Assembly (NCBI RefSeq): GCF_003007675.1
Contig: NZ_PXNP01000097.1
Span: 1 to 64,000, forward strand
Source: Marinobacter fuscus
GTDB lineage: Bacteria > Pseudomonadota > Gammaproteobacteria > Pseudomonadales > Oleiphilaceae
DNA length: 64,000 bases
Direction of reading: 5' to 3'
Part shown: in pieces, positions 42,158 to 53,911 of the stretch
Layout of the letters: every line of letters starts with the position of its first letter
How positions within the stretch are numbered: the first letter of the stretch is position 1
The notes under the pieces: model-generated
The model's input: only the letters and a program-made list of their open reading frames with translations
What the model was told of the DNA's origin: nothing
Databases searched by the model: none
Position numbers and translations under genes: made by a program

Positions 42158-42832
42158 TCAGTGAAATGTCCGATCAGAGTCTGAATCCTGCTGATCTGTG
42201 TCGTTTGCGGGCTCCCCCTCGGGAGCCGCAGCGGGCTCAAAACTGATCTCGCCCTGAATATTCTGTTCTATTTCCCGACCTATCGCTTCCAGATCGCGCA
42301 CTTCCGACAGGGGCGGCAATTCGTCCAGACCAGCCAGATTAAAATAGTCGAGAAACTGACGGGTAGTGGCATACATTGCGGGCCTGCCTGGCACATCGCG
42401 ATGGCCAACCACCCGCACCCACTCTCGCTCAAGCAGTGTGCGAATGATATTGCTGCTTACCGTTACACCCCGGATATCCTCTATTTCACCTCGGGTGATA
42501 GGTTGGCGGTAGGCCATCAACGCCAGGGTTTCCAGAAGTGCCCGGGAATACCTTTGCGGCTTTTCCTCAAACAGCCGCCCCACCCAGGGCGCAAATTCGG
42601 CCCGCACCTGCAGACGATACCCGGAAGCCACCTTGCGCAGCTCGAAACCGCGGCCCTCACAGGCTTTTTCGAGCATCATCAGAACATGCTCCATTACCTG
42701 GCGGGCCGGGCGCTCGTCCTCATTGAACAGCTCCCGCAGCTGATCCATCGACAGGGGCTTGCCTGCCGCCAGCAAAGCGGCTTCGGTAATCGCCTGAAGG
42801 CGTGACAAATGTTCGTCGTTCATAACCGGCAT
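42158..42832 (-). CDS. scpB: Segregation and condensation protein ScpB
   Basis: The 224-residue kleisin partner has two winged-helix domains: ITEAALLAAGKPLSMDQLRE and, near 110-170, ALLETLALMAYRQPITRGEI followed by RTLLEREWVRVVGHRDVPGR. A Glu/Asp-rich tail follows. It joins ScpA and Smc in chromosome compaction. ATG 42832 is 5 bp after the scpA stop; ATG 42823 is the alternative. Confidence 0.95.
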   Translation of the reverse strand: MPVMNDEHLSRLQAITEAALLAAGKPLSMDQLRELFNEDERPARQVMEHVLMMLEKACEGRGFELRKVASGYRLQVRAEFAPWVGRLFEEKPQRYSRALLETLALMAYRQPITRGEIEDIRGVTVSSNIIRTLLEREWVRVVGHRDVPGRPAMYATTRQFLDYFNLAGLDELPPLSEVRDLEAIGREIEQNIQGEISFEPAAAPEGEPANDTDQQDSDSDRTFH

Positions 42833-42837
42833 ATCTC

Positions 42838-43659
42838 TCAGGTGACGGCCCGGGCCCGGACGTGTATGGCGCCAAGCACCTCAGCCTGAACGATCTCGAT
42901 CAACTGCTCCTTGACCAGTTCCAGAGTTGCCAGGAAGGTCACCACAACCCCCAGCCGGCCTTCCTCGATCGAAAACAGGCTCTCAAACGACACAAACCGG
43001 TCGGCCTGCAACACCGACAGAATATGCGACATTCGCTCGCGGGTTGAGAGCTTTTCCCGTTCCACGTGGTGACTGGTGAACAGATCCGCCCGCCGTAAAA
43101 CCCCTTGCAGCGCCAGCAAAAGCTCGCGCATTTCTACATCCGGATGCGGCTGGGACGACGGCAGCTTTGGTAAGGCGGCAGAGGCACCAAAGGCATCCCG
43201 CTCCATGCGCGGCAGGGTGTCGATGTCTTCTGCTGCCTTTTTAAAACGCTCGTACTGCTGCAAACGCCGAATCAGCTCGGCTCTGGGATCCACCTCATCC
43301 TCGTCGTCACTCTCCTGACGCGGCAGCAACATTCGGGATTTGATCTCCGCCAGGGTCGCCGCCATCACCAGATACTCGGCGGCCAGTTCAAAGCGCATGG
43401 CTTCCACGGCACCAATGTAATCCATGTACTGGCGGGTAATCTCGCTGACATCGATTTCGAGGATGTTCATGTTCTGACGACGAATCAGATACAAAAGCAG
43501 GTCGAGAGGCCCCTCAAAGGCCTCAAGAAAGACCGCCAGAGCATCGGGCGGGATATAGAGATCCTTCGGCAGATCGACCAGAGGTTTTCCGGACACCCGC
43601 GCAAGCGGTTCCTGTGCCGCCAGCTGTGCCTGTTCGTGTATCTGGGCTTCCTCTACCAC
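42838..43659 (-). CDS. scpA: Segregation and condensation protein ScpA
   Basis: The 273-residue kleisin has FLEAFEGPLDLLLYLIRRQN near 48, ISEITRQYMDY-type helix (VSEITRQYMDYIGAVEAMRF), a linker, and a C-terminal winged helix (SFESLFSIEEGRLGVVVTFL then LELVKEQLIEIVQAE). It links the Smc heads with ScpB. The start is GTG 43659, 18 bp past trpS with a GGGGAG upstream. Confidence 0.95.
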   Translation of the reverse strand: MVEEAQIHEQAQLAAQEPLARVSGKPLVDLPKDLYIPPDALAVFLEAFEGPLDLLLYLIRRQNMNILEIDVSEITRQYMDYIGAVEAMRFELAAEYLVMAATLAEIKSRMLLPRQESDDEDEVDPRAELIRRLQQYERFKKAAEDIDTLPRMERDAFGASAALPKLPSSQPHPDVEMRELLLALQGVLRRADLFTSHHVEREKLSTRERMSHILSVLQADRFVSFESLFSIEEGRLGVVVTFLATLELVKEQLIEIVQAEVLGAIHVRARAVT

Positions 43660-43677
43660 GTAGACTCCCCGCCTGGC

Positions 43678-44892
43678 TCAGCGATAGCTGAGCCCCATGG
43701 CTGATCGCACTTCGTCCAGGGTATCCCTGGCCGCATCGCGGGCTCGCTCGCGCCCTTCCTGCAGAATCGACTGAACCAGATCCGGGCTGTTTTCATATTC
43801 CCGGGCCCGTTCGTGCAATGGCCGCTGTTCTTCAATGATGGCGTCGATCAGCGGTTTCTTGCAGTCGAGGCAACCAATGCCCGCGCTGCGACAGCCCACC
43901 TGCACCCATTCGCAGGTTTTCTCGTCGGAATAGACTTTGTGCATGCCCCAGACCGGACACTTCTCGGGCTCACCCGGATCGGTGCGGCGCACACGCTGGG
44001 GATCGGTCTGCATGGTACGGATTTTCTGGGCGACACTGTCAGGGTCTTCGCGCAAACCAATGTAGTTATTGTAGGACTTGGACATTTTCTGGCCGTCCAG
44101 ACCCGGCATTTTCGATTCCGGCGTCAGCAGAGGCTGGGGTTCCGGCAGAATCACCTTACCGCCGCCCTCAATGTAACCATACAAGCGCTCGCGATCGCCC
44201 AGGGAAATATTCTGTTGCTCTTTCAACAGAGCGCGCGCAGTCTCCAGGGCATCGTTGTCGCCCTCTTCCTGATAGCGCTTTTTCAGGTTCCGGTAGATCT
44301 TGGCGTTTTTCTTGCCCATTTTGACGATGGCCGCCTCTGCCTGCTCTTCAAACCCTGGCTCCCGGCCATAGATGTGATTGAAGCGACGGGCGATTTCCCG
44401 AGTGATTTCAACATGCGAAACCTGGTCTGCGCCCACCGGCACACGGCCAGCGCGGTACATCAAAATGTCGGCGGTCTGCAACAGCGGATAGCCCAGGAAG
44501 CCATAGGTGGCCAGGTCTTTTTCCCGCAGCTTTTCCTGCTGATCCTTGTAGGTGGGAATACGCTCCAGCCAGCCCAGAGGGGTAATCATCGACAGCAACA
44601 GGTGCAGCTCCGCATGCTCCGGCACCTGGGACTGGATGAACATGGTGGACGAGCCGGGGTTTACGCCCGCCGCCAGCCAGTCGATCACCATGTCGTGGAC
44701 ACTCTGTTCAATCCCGGAGGGATCGTCGTATTGAGTGGTCAGGGCGTGCCAGTCAGCCACAAAGAAGAAGCACTCGTACTCGTGCTGGAGTTTCACCCAG
44801 TTCTTCAGCACACCGTGGTAATGACCGAGGTGCAGCTTGCCGGTCGGACGCATGCCGGACAATACTCTCTGCTGGGAATCGACAGAACTCAA
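43678..44892 (-). CDS. trpS: Tryptophanyl-tRNA synthetase
   Basis: A 404-residue class I synthetase that charges tRNA-Trp. It has MRPTGKLHLGHYHGVLKNW with the HLGH motif, the tryptophan pocket LLSMITPLGWLERIPTY, and GQKMSKSYNN near 255. A Cys-rich insertion near 325-355 (WVQVGCRSAGIGCLDC) is characteristic of the longer TrpS form. The best start is TTG 44892, because AAGGAG precedes it by 8 bp; the open frame extends 53 codons upstream to ATG 45051 with no resemblance. It heads the scpAB-rluB run. Confidence 0.93.
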   Translation of the reverse strand: MSSVDSQQRVLSGMRPTGKLHLGHYHGVLKNWVKLQHEYECFFFVADWHALTTQYDDPSGIEQSVHDMVIDWLAAGVNPGSSTMFIQSQVPEHAELHLLLSMITPLGWLERIPTYKDQQEKLREKDLATYGFLGYPLLQTADILMYRAGRVPVGADQVSHVEITREIARRFNHIYGREPGFEEQAEAAIVKMGKKNAKIYRNLKKRYQEEGDNDALETARALLKEQQNISLGDRERLYGYIEGGGKVILPEPQPLLTPESKMPGLDGQKMSKSYNNYIGLREDPDSVAQKIRTMQTDPQRVRRTDPGEPEKCPVWGMHKVYSDEKTCEWVQVGCRSAGIGCLDCKKPLIDAIIEEQRPLHERAREYENSPDLVQSILQEGRERARDAARDTLDEVRSAMGLSYR

Positions 44893-45024
44893 AGCACGAA
44901 CTCCTTCTTTCTGTTTATAAGACGCCTGATACGCCGGGCCCGGAACGGGGCTGGCATCAGGCTGACCGGGCATTATAGTCGCTACCGGAGCTTGCGTTAA
45001 GCAAAGCCGTTCAAAACCACGGTT

Positions 45025-45068
45025 TAAAAACGCAAAACCCCCGGTATTCATGCGAATCCGGGGGTTTT
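45025..45068 (-). terminator. Intrinsic terminator of sucCD
   Basis: On the minus strand AAAACCCCCGG (read from 45068) pairs with CCGGGGGTTTT, followed by GCG and five T (45030 to 45026). It lies 23 bp after the sucD stop. Confidence 0.85.
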
Positions 45069-45090
45069 GGTGAAGCTCAGAAACCGTGGT

Positions 45091-45963
45091 TTACCAGCCG
45101 GTAACTTCCTTCAGTGCCTTGCCAATTTCAGCCAGGCTGCGAACGGTTTTCACACCGGCGTCTTCCAGAGCGGCAAACTTCTCGTCTGCTGTGCCCTTAC
45201 CGCCAGAAATGATGGCGCCCGCGTGGCCCATACGCTTGCCCGGAGGTGCAGTGACACCGGCAATGTAGGAAACCACTGGCTTGGTGACATTCTCTTTGAT
45301 GAACGCCGCCGCTTCTTCTTCCGCAGTACCGCCGATCTCACCGATCATCACAATAGCTTCTGTTTCAGGATCTTCCTGCAGCAGCTTGAGAATGTCGATG
45401 AAGTTGGAACCGGGAATCGGGTCACCACCGATGCCAACGCACGTGGACTGGCCGAAGCCGAAGTCTGTGGTCTGCTTGACCGCTTCGTAAGTCAGGGTGC
45501 CGGAACGGGACACGATGCCAACCTTACCCTTCTTATGGATATGGCCGGGCATGATGCCAATCTTGCACTCGTCCGGAGTGATCAGGCCCGGGCAGTTGGG
45601 GCCGATCATGCGAACGCCTTTGCGGTCTACGTATTCCTTGGCGTACAGCATATCGATGGTCGGGATGCCTTCAGTGATACAGACGATCAGCTGAATCCCG
45701 GCATCCGCCGCTTCGATGATGGCATCTTTACAGAAAGGTGCCGGAACATAGATAACGGTCGCTTCTGCACCGGTCTTCTCAACCGCTTCGCGAACGGTGT
45801 TAAATACCGGCAGACCCAGATGCTCAGTGCCGCCTTTACCGGGGCTTACACCACCGACCATTTTGGTGCCGTAGGCTACCGCCTGCTCGGAGTGGAATGT
45901 TCCCTGCGCGCCGGTAAAGCCCTGGCAGATAACCTTGGTGTCTTTGTTAATCAGGATACTCAT
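45091..45963 (-). CDS. sucD: Succinyl-CoA synthetase alpha subunit
   Basis: The 290-residue alpha subunit contains the CoA-binding [16 protein letters not shown] near the N-terminus, [20 protein letters not shown] and the region around the phosphohistidine, [17 protein letters not shown] (near 245-262). It converts succinyl-CoA to succinate with formation of a nucleoside triphosphate. It overlaps sucC by one base at 45963. A strong terminator follows. Confidence 0.98.
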   Translation of the reverse strand: MSILINKDTKVICQGFTGAQGTFHSEQAVAYGTKMVGGVSPGKGGTEHLGLPVFNTVREAVEKTGAEATVIYVPAPFCKDAIIEAADAGIQLIVCITEGIPTIDMLYAKEYVDRKGVRMIGPNCPGLITPDECKIGIMPGHIHKKGKVGIVSRSGTLTYEAVKQTTDFGFGQSTCVGIGGDPIPGSNFIDILKLLQEDPETEAIVMIGEIGGTAEEEAAAFIKENVTKPVVSYIAGVTAPPGKRMGHAGAIISGGKGTADEKFAALEDAGVKTVRSLAEIGKALKEVTGW

Positions 45964-47129
45964 TACTTACCCCCTGCGGCTTTAACGACTTGCTCTGCGG
46001 CGTCCGCCAGGCTGGTGGCGGCAATGATGTTCAGGCCACTCTCAGCGAGTACCTTGGTACCCAGCTCAGCGTTGTTGCCTTCAAGGCGAACCACAACCGG
46101 CACCTTAACACCGACTTCTTTCACCGCACCGATAATGCCCTCTGCAATCATGTCACAGCGAACGATACCACCGAAGATGTTAACCAGAACGGCCTGTACA
46201 GCGTCGTCAGACAGGATGATCTTGAACGCTTCGGAAACACGCTCTTTGGTTGCACCGCCGCCAACGTCCAGGAAGTTGGCAGGCTGGCCGCCAGACAGCT
46301 TGATGATGTCCATGGTACCCATGGCCAGGCCTGCGCCGTTAACCATGCAGCCGATGTTACCTTCCAGCGCCACGTAGTTCAGTTCCCACTTGGCCGCTTC
46401 GGCCTCACGGGCATCTTCCTGTGAAGGGTCGTGCATTTCGTGGATTTTCTTCTGGCGGTACAGTGCGTTACCGTCAATACCGACTTTCGCGTCCAGGCAG
46501 TGCAGGTCACCCGCCGGCGTGATGACCAGCGGGTTGATTTCAACCAACGCCAGGTCGCACTCTTCAAACAGCTTTGCCAGACCCAGGAAGATTTTGGTGA
46601 ACTGTCCAATCTGCTTGCCTTCCAGGCCAAGCTTGAACGCCAGTTCGCGACCCTGGAACGGCTGTGCGCCTACCAGCGGATCGACTTCGGCCTTCAGAAT
46701 TTTTTCAGGCGTTTCTTCGGCAACCTTCTCGATTTCCACACCACCTTCGGTGGACGCCATGAACACGATACGACGCGTGCCACGATCGACAACCGCACCC
46801 AGGTACAGTTCCTGGTCGATGTCGGTGAGGGATTCAACCAGAATCTTGCTGACCGGCTGGCCGTTCTCGTCGGTCTGATATGTTACCAGGTTCTTGCCCA
46901 GCCACTTTTCAGCAAACTCACGGATCTCGTCTTTGCTCTTGACCAGCTTGACACCGCCAGCCTTGCCGCGACCACCAGCGTGTACCTGGGCCTTCACAAC
47001 CCACGCGTCGCCGCCGATTTCATCTGCCGCTGCAACGGCGTCTTTTGGGGTGTCGCAGGCAATGCCTTTGGACACAGGCAGGCCGTACTCAGCGAACAGC
47101 TGCTTGCCCTGATATTCGTGCAAATTCAT
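45963..47129 (-). CDS. sucC: Succinyl-CoA synthetase beta subunit
   Basis: The 388-residue ATP-grasp subunit starts [20 protein letters not shown] at ATG 47129; the frame upstream to 47249 is unrelated. It has [37 protein letters not shown] and [18 protein letters not shown] followed by FLDVGGGA. It works as a heterodimer or tetramer with SucD in the TCA cycle. Its promoter should be in the 197-bp gap beyond a hairpin after lpdA. Confidence 0.98.
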   Translation of the reverse strand: MNLHEYQGKQLFAEYGLPVSKGIACDTPKDAVAAADEIGGDAWVVKAQVHAGGRGKAGGVKLVKSKDEIREFAEKWLGKNLVTYQTDENGQPVSKILVESLTDIDQELYLGAVVDRGTRRIVFMASTEGGVEIEKVAEETPEKILKAEVDPLVGAQPFQGRELAFKLGLEGKQIGQFTKIFLGLAKLFEECDLALVEINPLVITPAGDLHCLDAKVGIDGNALYRQKKIHEMHDPSQEDAREAEAAKWELNYVALEGNIGCMVNGAGLAMGTMDIIKLSGGQPANFLDVGGGATKERVSEAFKIILSDDAVQAVLVNIFGGIVRCDMIAEGIIGAVKEVGVKVPVVVRLEGNNAELGTKVLAESGLNIIAATSLADAAEQVVKAAGGK

Positions 47130-47288
47130 AGTTAATGTCCCGTCTATTGATGGAGGATAACCACGTACGGATATGAACCCGTCAGAGTTCCCGCTTGGAT
47201 ACCTCTGAAACGAATTCGTTCTGGCGGGCCCAGGATTACCGCAGCCCACCGGTTACGCAATCGAAAAACCTGCCGTTATGATGGCAGA

Positions 47289-47310
47289 GGGGCGCCGCAA
47301 GTGGCGCCCC
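47289..47310 (-). terminator. GC hairpin between lpdA and sucC
   Basis: GGGGCGCC (47289-47296) and GGCGCCCC (47303-47310) pair around GCAAGT, 17 bp after the lpdA stop. No T-run follows, so it may be a partial terminator or mRNA stabiliser separating sucAB-lpdA from sucCD. Confidence 0.5.
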
Positions 47311-47326
47311 ATGTTTCGACGATGCG

Positions 47327-48805
<1,479 letters not shown>

Positions 48806-50011
48806 TTACACATCCAGCAGGATGCGTGCAGGGTCTTCCAGCATTTCCTTGATGGCTACCAGGAACTGTACTGCCTCTTTACCATCGATCATGCGGTGAT
48901 CGTAAGACAGAGCCAGATACATCATTGGCAGGATCTCAACCTTGCCATTCACTGCCATCGGGCGCTCCTGGATCTTGTGCATACCCAGAATCGCAGTTTG
49001 TGGCGGGTTCAGGATCGGGGTTGAGATCAGTGAACCGAAGATACCACCGTTAGTGATGGTAAAGGTACCACCGGTCATGTCCTCGATCGCCAGCTTGCCC
49101 TCTTTGGCCTTGGTGCCATACTCGACAATCTTCTTCTCGATGTCCGCAAGGCCCAGTGCGTCTGTGTCACGAACCACCGGCACAACCAGACCGCGGTCGG
49201 TAGACACCGCTACACCGATATCCTGGTAGCCGTGATACACCATATCGTTGCCGTCGATCGACGCATTCACCGCCGGGAAGCGCTTGAGGGCTTCAGTGGC
49301 AGCCTTGGTGAAGAACGACATAAAGCCCAGCTTGATACCATGACGCTTCACAAAGCTGTCCTGATACTGCTTGCGCATCTCCATGATCGGCGCCATGTTC
49401 ACCTCGTTGAAGGTGGTCAGCATGGCGGCGGTCTGTTGGGCGTCTACCAGACGCTTGGCGATGCTGGCACGCAGGCGGGTCATGGGAACACGCTTTTCGG
49501 GGCGCTCGCCCTGAGCCAGTTCCACAGACGGCGCGCTGGCGGCAGTGGGTGCTTTGGCCGCGCCCTTGTTGCCATCGATGTGCGCCTGCACGTCTTCTTT
49601 GGTTACCCGGCCGTCTTTACCCGTGCCTTTGACGGAGTTCGGGTCGATGCTGTTCTCTTCTGCCAGCTTGCGGGCTGCCGGGCTCAGAATGGCGTCGCCG
49701 GATGCGGCTTCAGCCTTCTCTTCAGCTTTCGGCTCTTCGGACTTGGCTGCGGCGGGCTTGGCCTCACCGGCCGCACCTTCCTTGAACTTGCCAATCAGCT
49801 CACCGCTTTCAACGGTGTCGCCTTCGTTCTTGACGATTTCTTCGATTACGCCATCAGCTGGTGCAACCACTTCAAGCACAACCTTGTCGGTTTCGATATC
49901 GACAATCAGCTCGTCACGGGAGCAGGCCTCACCCGGCTGCTTGTGCCAGGTCGCGACGGTGCCTTCGGCGACCGACTCAGGGAAAACGGGGGCTTTAATC
50001 TCTGTAGACAT
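48806..50011 (-). CDS. sucB: 2-oxoglutarate dehydrogenase E2 (dihydrolipoyl succinyltransferase)
   Basis: A 401-residue core protein. The lipoyl domain has the lipoylated Lys in [17 protein letters not shown] (near 43), then an Ala/Lys/Glu-rich linker, a peripheral subunit-binding domain (near 107-145), and the catalytic domain ending in [16 protein letters not shown] with the His and Asp of acyl transfer. It forms the multimeric core of the complex. It lies 26 bp after sucA. Confidence 0.98.
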   Translation of the reverse strand: MSTEIKAPVFPESVAEGTVATWHKQPGEACSRDELIVDIETDKVVLEVVAPADGVIEEIVKNEGDTVESGELIGKFKEGAAGEAKPAAAKSEEPKAEEKAEAASGDAILSPAARKLAEENSIDPNSVKGTGKDGRVTKEDVQAHIDGNKGAAKAPTAASAPSVELAQGERPEKRVPMTRLRASIAKRLVDAQQTAAMLTTFNEVNMAPIMEMRKQYQDSFVKRHGIKLGFMSFFTKAATEALKRFPAVNASIDGNDMVYHGYQDIGVAVSTDRGLVVPVVRDTDALGLADIEKKIVEYGTKAKEGKLAIEDMTGGTFTITNGGIFGSLISTPILNPPQTAILGMHKIQERPMAVNGKVEILPMMYLALSYDHRMIDGKEAVQFLVAIKEMLEDPARILLDV

Positions 50012-50036
50012 TACAATTCCTTAGTTCGGTAGCTCG

Positions 50037-52874
50037 TCAGATTTCGAACGCGTCGTTAACCAACTTCTTCTGCTCTTCAATGTGGACAGACATATGGCCA
50101 CAGGCAGGAGCGGCGGAAGCTTCACGACCGGCATACTGAAGGTAAAGCTTGGGGTTCAGGCGCTGCAGTGCGTTGCGCATATGGTGCTGACTGCAGTACC
50201 AGGCGCCCTGGTTCATTGGTTCTTCCTGGCACCAGACTACATGCTTGAGCTTGGGGTACTGGCCAAGAATCTCATCCAGATCGTCCGCCGGGAACGGATA
50301 CAGCTGTTCGATACGGACAATAGCCACATCATCGCGCTCGTCTGCTTTCTTCTTTTCCAGCAAATCATAGTAGACCTTGCCGCTGCAGAGAATCATGCGG
50401 GTGACTTTTTTGGTATCCGGCGCTTCTTTCTCGGGCAGTACCGTCTGGAAGGTGCCGGAGGTCAGATCGTCCAGATCAGAAATCGCCTCTTTATGGCGCA
50501 GCAGACTCTTGGGCGTGATGGCAACAAGAGGCTTGCGCAGAGGGCGCTTAACCTGACGGCGCAGCATATGGAAGACCTGCGACGGCGTGGTCGGCACGCA
50601 CACCTGGATGTTGTGCTCGGCACACAGTTGCAGGAAGCGCTCCAGGCGCGCGGAGCTGTGCTCTGGCCCCTGCCCTTCGTAGCCGTGCGGCAGCAACAAA
50701 GTCAGGCCACACAGGCGGCCCCACTTGTGCTCACCACTGGTCAGGAACTGATCGATCACCACCTGAGCACCGTTGGCGAAGTCGCCAAACTGGGCTTCCC
50801 AGACAATCAATGCGTTGGGCGTAGTCGTGGCGTAGCCATATTCGAAAGCCATAACGGCCTCTTCCGACAGGAAGGAGTCATAGATATCGAACGCGGGCTG
50901 ATCCTCGCTCAGGCTCTGCAGTGATACGTGCGTAGAGCCGTCTTTCTGGTTGTGCAGAACCGCATGGCGATGAGAGAAGGTGCCACGACCAACGTCCTGA
51001 CCGGTCAGGCGGATCGGGTGCCCTTCGTTCAGCAGGGTGGCGTAGGCCATCATCTCGCCATAACCCCAGTTCAGGGACAAGGCGCCAGCGGTCATTTTTT
51101 CGCGATCATTAACGATCTTGGAAACCTGACGCTGAATGCTGAAACCTTCGGGGGTTTCGGTCAGTTTCTTGCCCAGCTTCTGAACGGTCTTGAGACCAAC
51201 GCTGGTTTTACACTTGGCAGTCCACTGATGCCCCAGATACGGAGCCCAGTCAACGTAGAGCTCCTTGTTCGGCTCCTTGACCAGGGATTTGACCACGTGA
51301 TCGCCTTTGTCGAGCGCGTCCCGGTAGTCGGTTTCCATTTGCTTTGCTTCGTCTTCCGAGATAACCCCTGCTGCCACCAATTGTTCGGCATAAATGCCGC
51401 GGGTGGTCTTGAGCTTGCGGATTTTCTCGTACATCAACGGCTGGGTTGCTGCCGGCTCGTCGGCTTCGTTGTGGCCACGTCGACGGTAGCAAACCAGGTC
51501 AATCACCACATCGCGCTTGAACTCGTTGCGATAATCCATGGCCATCTGGGTGGCAAACATAACGGCTTCGGGGTCGTCCGCGTTCACGTGCAGAATCGGT
51601 GCCTGAACCATTTTGGCAACGTCGGTGCAGTATTCGGTTGAACGGGCGTCTTCCTGCTTGCTGGTAGTGAAGCCAACCTGGTTGTTGATGACGATGTGGA
51701 TGGTACCGCCCACGCCGAAACCACGGGTTTGCGACATCTGGAAGGTTTCCATGACCACACCCTGCCCCGCAAAGGCAGCATCACCGTGCATCACGATTGG
51801 CAGTACCTGACTGCGATCGGTATCGCCACGGCGATCCTGGCGGGCACGAACTGACCCTTCAACCACCGGAGAAACGATTTCCAGGTGGGACGGGTTAAAG
51901 GCCATGGCCAGGTGCACTTCACCGCCAGGGGTCATCACGTTGGATGAGAAACCCTGGTGATATTTAACGTCACCGGAGCCGGAATCCGCGAGTTTTTTGC
52001 CCTCGAATTCGTCAAACAATTCTTTCGGGTTTTTGCCGAGCGTGTTCACCAACACGTTCAGGCGACCACGGTGGGCCATACCCAGTACAATTTCCTTGGT
52101 GCCATAGGAGCCGGCACGCTGGATCAACTCATCCAGGCAAGGAATCAGGCTTTCACCGCCCTCAAGGCCAAAGCGCTTAACACCCGGGTAACGGGAGCCC
52201 AAGTACTTCTCCAGACCTTCTGCTGCGGTCAGGCGCTCCAGAATGTGCTTGCGGGTATCGGCTTCATACTCGGGGCGGGAGCGCACAGGCTCCATACGCT
52301 GCTGGAACCAACGCTTGATGCGGGTATCCACCACGTGCATGTATTCCGCGCCGATGCTTTCACAATAAGTCTGACGGAGGCCCTGGACAATGTCGCCGAG
52401 TTTCATGGTTTCGGCGCCCAGATTCAGGGAGCCTGTCTGGAATTCGAGATCTTCGTCAGATTCGTACAATTCGTGGAATCGGGGATCGAGATCTTCTACC
52501 TGAGGACGCTGCCAGACGCCCAGCGGATCAAGCTTTGCTTCCTGGTGACCGCGGAAACGGAAAGCGTTAATCAACTGGAGAACACGAATCTGCTTCTTGT
52601 CGGCATCAGAGGTTGCCGCTGCAGGAACTCCACCGCTTGCGAGGAAGCGCTGATTCCGGGAGATGTGCTCAAACTGTTCACGGATTGTGGAATGGACAAT
52701 ATCGCGGCCTTTATAGCCATCGACGCTGGGGAGTTTGTCGAAATAACTCCGCCACTCTTCGGGAACTGAATTAGGGTCTGTCAGGTAGGTTTCGAAAAGC
52801 TGTTCAACGTAGGCAAGATTTCCACCCTGAAGGTGTGAAGTTTGCCATAACTGCTCCATGATGCTTTCGTGCAT
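50037..52874 (-). CDS. sucA: 2-oxoglutarate dehydrogenase E1
   Basis: The 945-residue thiamine diphosphate enzyme decarboxylates 2-oxoglutarate. The N-terminal helix binding E2 (SHLQGGNLAYVEQLFETYL) is followed by LGMAHRGRLNVLVNTLGKNP, the cofactor-binding GDAAFAGQGVVMETF with NNQVGFTTS, and the C-terminal domain with EAQFGDFANGAQVVIDQF and LLLPHGYEGQGPEHSSARLE. Length is normal (about 935). The start may be ATG 52874 or 52859. It lies 317 bp after sdhB. Confidence 0.98.
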   Translation of the reverse strand: MHESIMEQLWQTSHLQGGNLAYVEQLFETYLTDPNSVPEEWRSYFDKLPSVDGYKGRDIVHSTIREQFEHISRNQRFLASGGVPAAATSDADKKQIRVLQLINAFRFRGHQEAKLDPLGVWQRPQVEDLDPRFHELYESDEDLEFQTGSLNLGAETMKLGDIVQGLRQTYCESIGAEYMHVVDTRIKRWFQQRMEPVRSRPEYEADTRKHILERLTAAEGLEKYLGSRYPGVKRFGLEGGESLIPCLDELIQRAGSYGTKEIVLGMAHRGRLNVLVNTLGKNPKELFDEFEGKKLADSGSGDVKYHQGFSSNVMTPGGEVHLAMAFNPSHLEIVSPVVEGSVRARQDRRGDTDRSQVLPIVMHGDAAFAGQGVVMETFQMSQTRGFGVGGTIHIVINNQVGFTTSKQEDARSTEYCTDVAKMVQAPILHVNADDPEAVMFATQMAMDYRNEFKRDVVIDLVCYRRRGHNEADEPAATQPLMYEKIRKLKTTRGIYAEQLVAAGVISEDEAKQMETDYRDALDKGDHVVKSLVKEPNKELYVDWAPYLGHQWTAKCKTSVGLKTVQKLGKKLTETPEGFSIQRQVSKIVNDREKMTAGALSLNWGYGEMMAYATLLNEGHPIRLTGQDVGRGTFSHRHAVLHNQKDGSTHVSLQSLSEDQPAFDIYDSFLSEEAVMAFEYGYATTTPNALIVWEAQFGDFANGAQVVIDQFLTSGEHKWGRLCGLTLLLPHGYEGQGPEHSSARLERFLQLCAEHNIQVCVPTTPSQVFHMLRRQVKRPLRKPLVAITPKSLLRHKEAISDLDDLTSGTFQTVLPEKEAPDTKKVTRMILCSGKVYYDLLEKKKADERDDVAIVRIEQLYPFPADDLDEILGQYPKLKHVVWCQEEPMNQGAWYCSQHHMRNALQRLNPKLYLQYAGREASAAPACGHMSVHIEEQKKLVNDAFEI

Positions 52875-53191
52875 TTTGAATAGCTCACCTTGGGCTGGTG
52901 CGGGGGAGCGGGTATGGTCGGCCAGGGGTAATTCTCAGTCAATACGGGTTATTACGGCATGACTTTGGCCACCACACCCGGCAAGGATGTTTTCCGTCCC
53001 CAATGATTTTTTGTACTCAGCAACACTGCCCGGTGACGGGATAAGCGCACCGGAACAGCGTGCACAAGTTTGAACCCCGCTAAGACTTTTGCCTATAAGC
53101 CTTTGGTTGAAGGCCCCGCATTGAGCGAGGCCTTCAGGGGTACTAACCGGTGCCTGGGCACCAGTATAGCTGGTACTGCCAGATTTGCCGG
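52875..53191. other. Gap between sdhB and sucA with a hairpin
   Basis: GAAGGCC (53109-53115) pairs with GGCCTTC (53129-53135), 57 bp after sdhB on its strand, a likely partial terminator. The sucA promoter should lie in the remaining bases, though none stands out. Open frames here show no resemblance to proteins. Confidence 0.4.
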
Positions 53192-53896
53192 TCAGGTGGC
53201 TCTTTGCAGCAACAGATTCCGGATATGACCAATCGCCTTTGTGGGGTTCAGGCCTTTCGGGCACACACTGACGCAGTTCATGATGCCGCGGCAGCGGAAC
53301 ACACTGAACGGGTCGTCCAGATTTGCCAGACGTTCAGCCTGAGCGGTGTCACGACTGTCAGCCAGGAACCGGTAGGCTTGCAACAAACCTGACGGGCCAA
53401 TGAACTTGTCCGGGTTCCACCAGAACGACGGACAGGCCGTGGAGCAGCAGGCGCAGAGAATACACTCGTACAGGCCATCGAGCTTTTCACGGTCCTCCGG
53501 TGACTGCAGACGCTCGATGGCCGGAGCCGGGTTGTCGTTCACCAGGTACGGCATAACCTTTTCGTACTGTTTGTAGAACAGACCCATGTCGACCACAAGA
53601 TCGCGGATAACCGGCAGGCCGGGCAGCGGGCGCAACACCAACTTGTTCCCTTTGGCCACTTCCGATACCGGCGTAATACAGGCCAGACCGTTTTTACCGT
53701 TCATGTTCATCCCATCGGAGCCGCAAACACCTTCACGGCAAGACCGGCGGTATGACATGGAAGGATCTTTCTCCTTCACCAGGTTCAGCACATCAAGAAC
53801 CATCAAGTCCTTGCCAGCCGGAATCTCCACTTCCACGTCCTGCATATAAGGGGCGTTGTCGGATTCCGGGTTATAGCGATACAGACTTACCAACAT
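53192..53896 (-). CDS. sdhB: Succinate dehydrogenase iron-sulfur subunit
   Basis: The 234-residue subunit transfers electrons from the flavin to quinone. Cysteine sets for three clusters are visible: SCREGVCGSDGMNMNGKNGL with a later CIT (2Fe-2S), CILCACCSTACPSFWW (4Fe-4S, near 149-159) and CRGIMNCVSVCPKGLNP (3Fe-4S, near 206-216). It follows sdhA by 15 bp, the last of sdhCDAB. Confidence 0.98.
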   Translation of the reverse strand: MLVSLYRYNPESDNAPYMQDVEVEIPAGKDLMVLDVLNLVKEKDPSMSYRRSCREGVCGSDGMNMNGKNGLACITPVSEVAKGNKLVLRPLPGLPVIRDLVVDMGLFYKQYEKVMPYLVNDNPAPAIERLQSPEDREKLDGLYECILCACCSTACPSFWWNPDKFIGPSGLLQAYRFLADSRDTAQAERLANLDDPFSVFRCRGIMNCVSVCPKGLNPTKAIGHIRNLLLQRAT

Positions 53897-53911
53897 TTCG
53901 TCATCCCCCTC

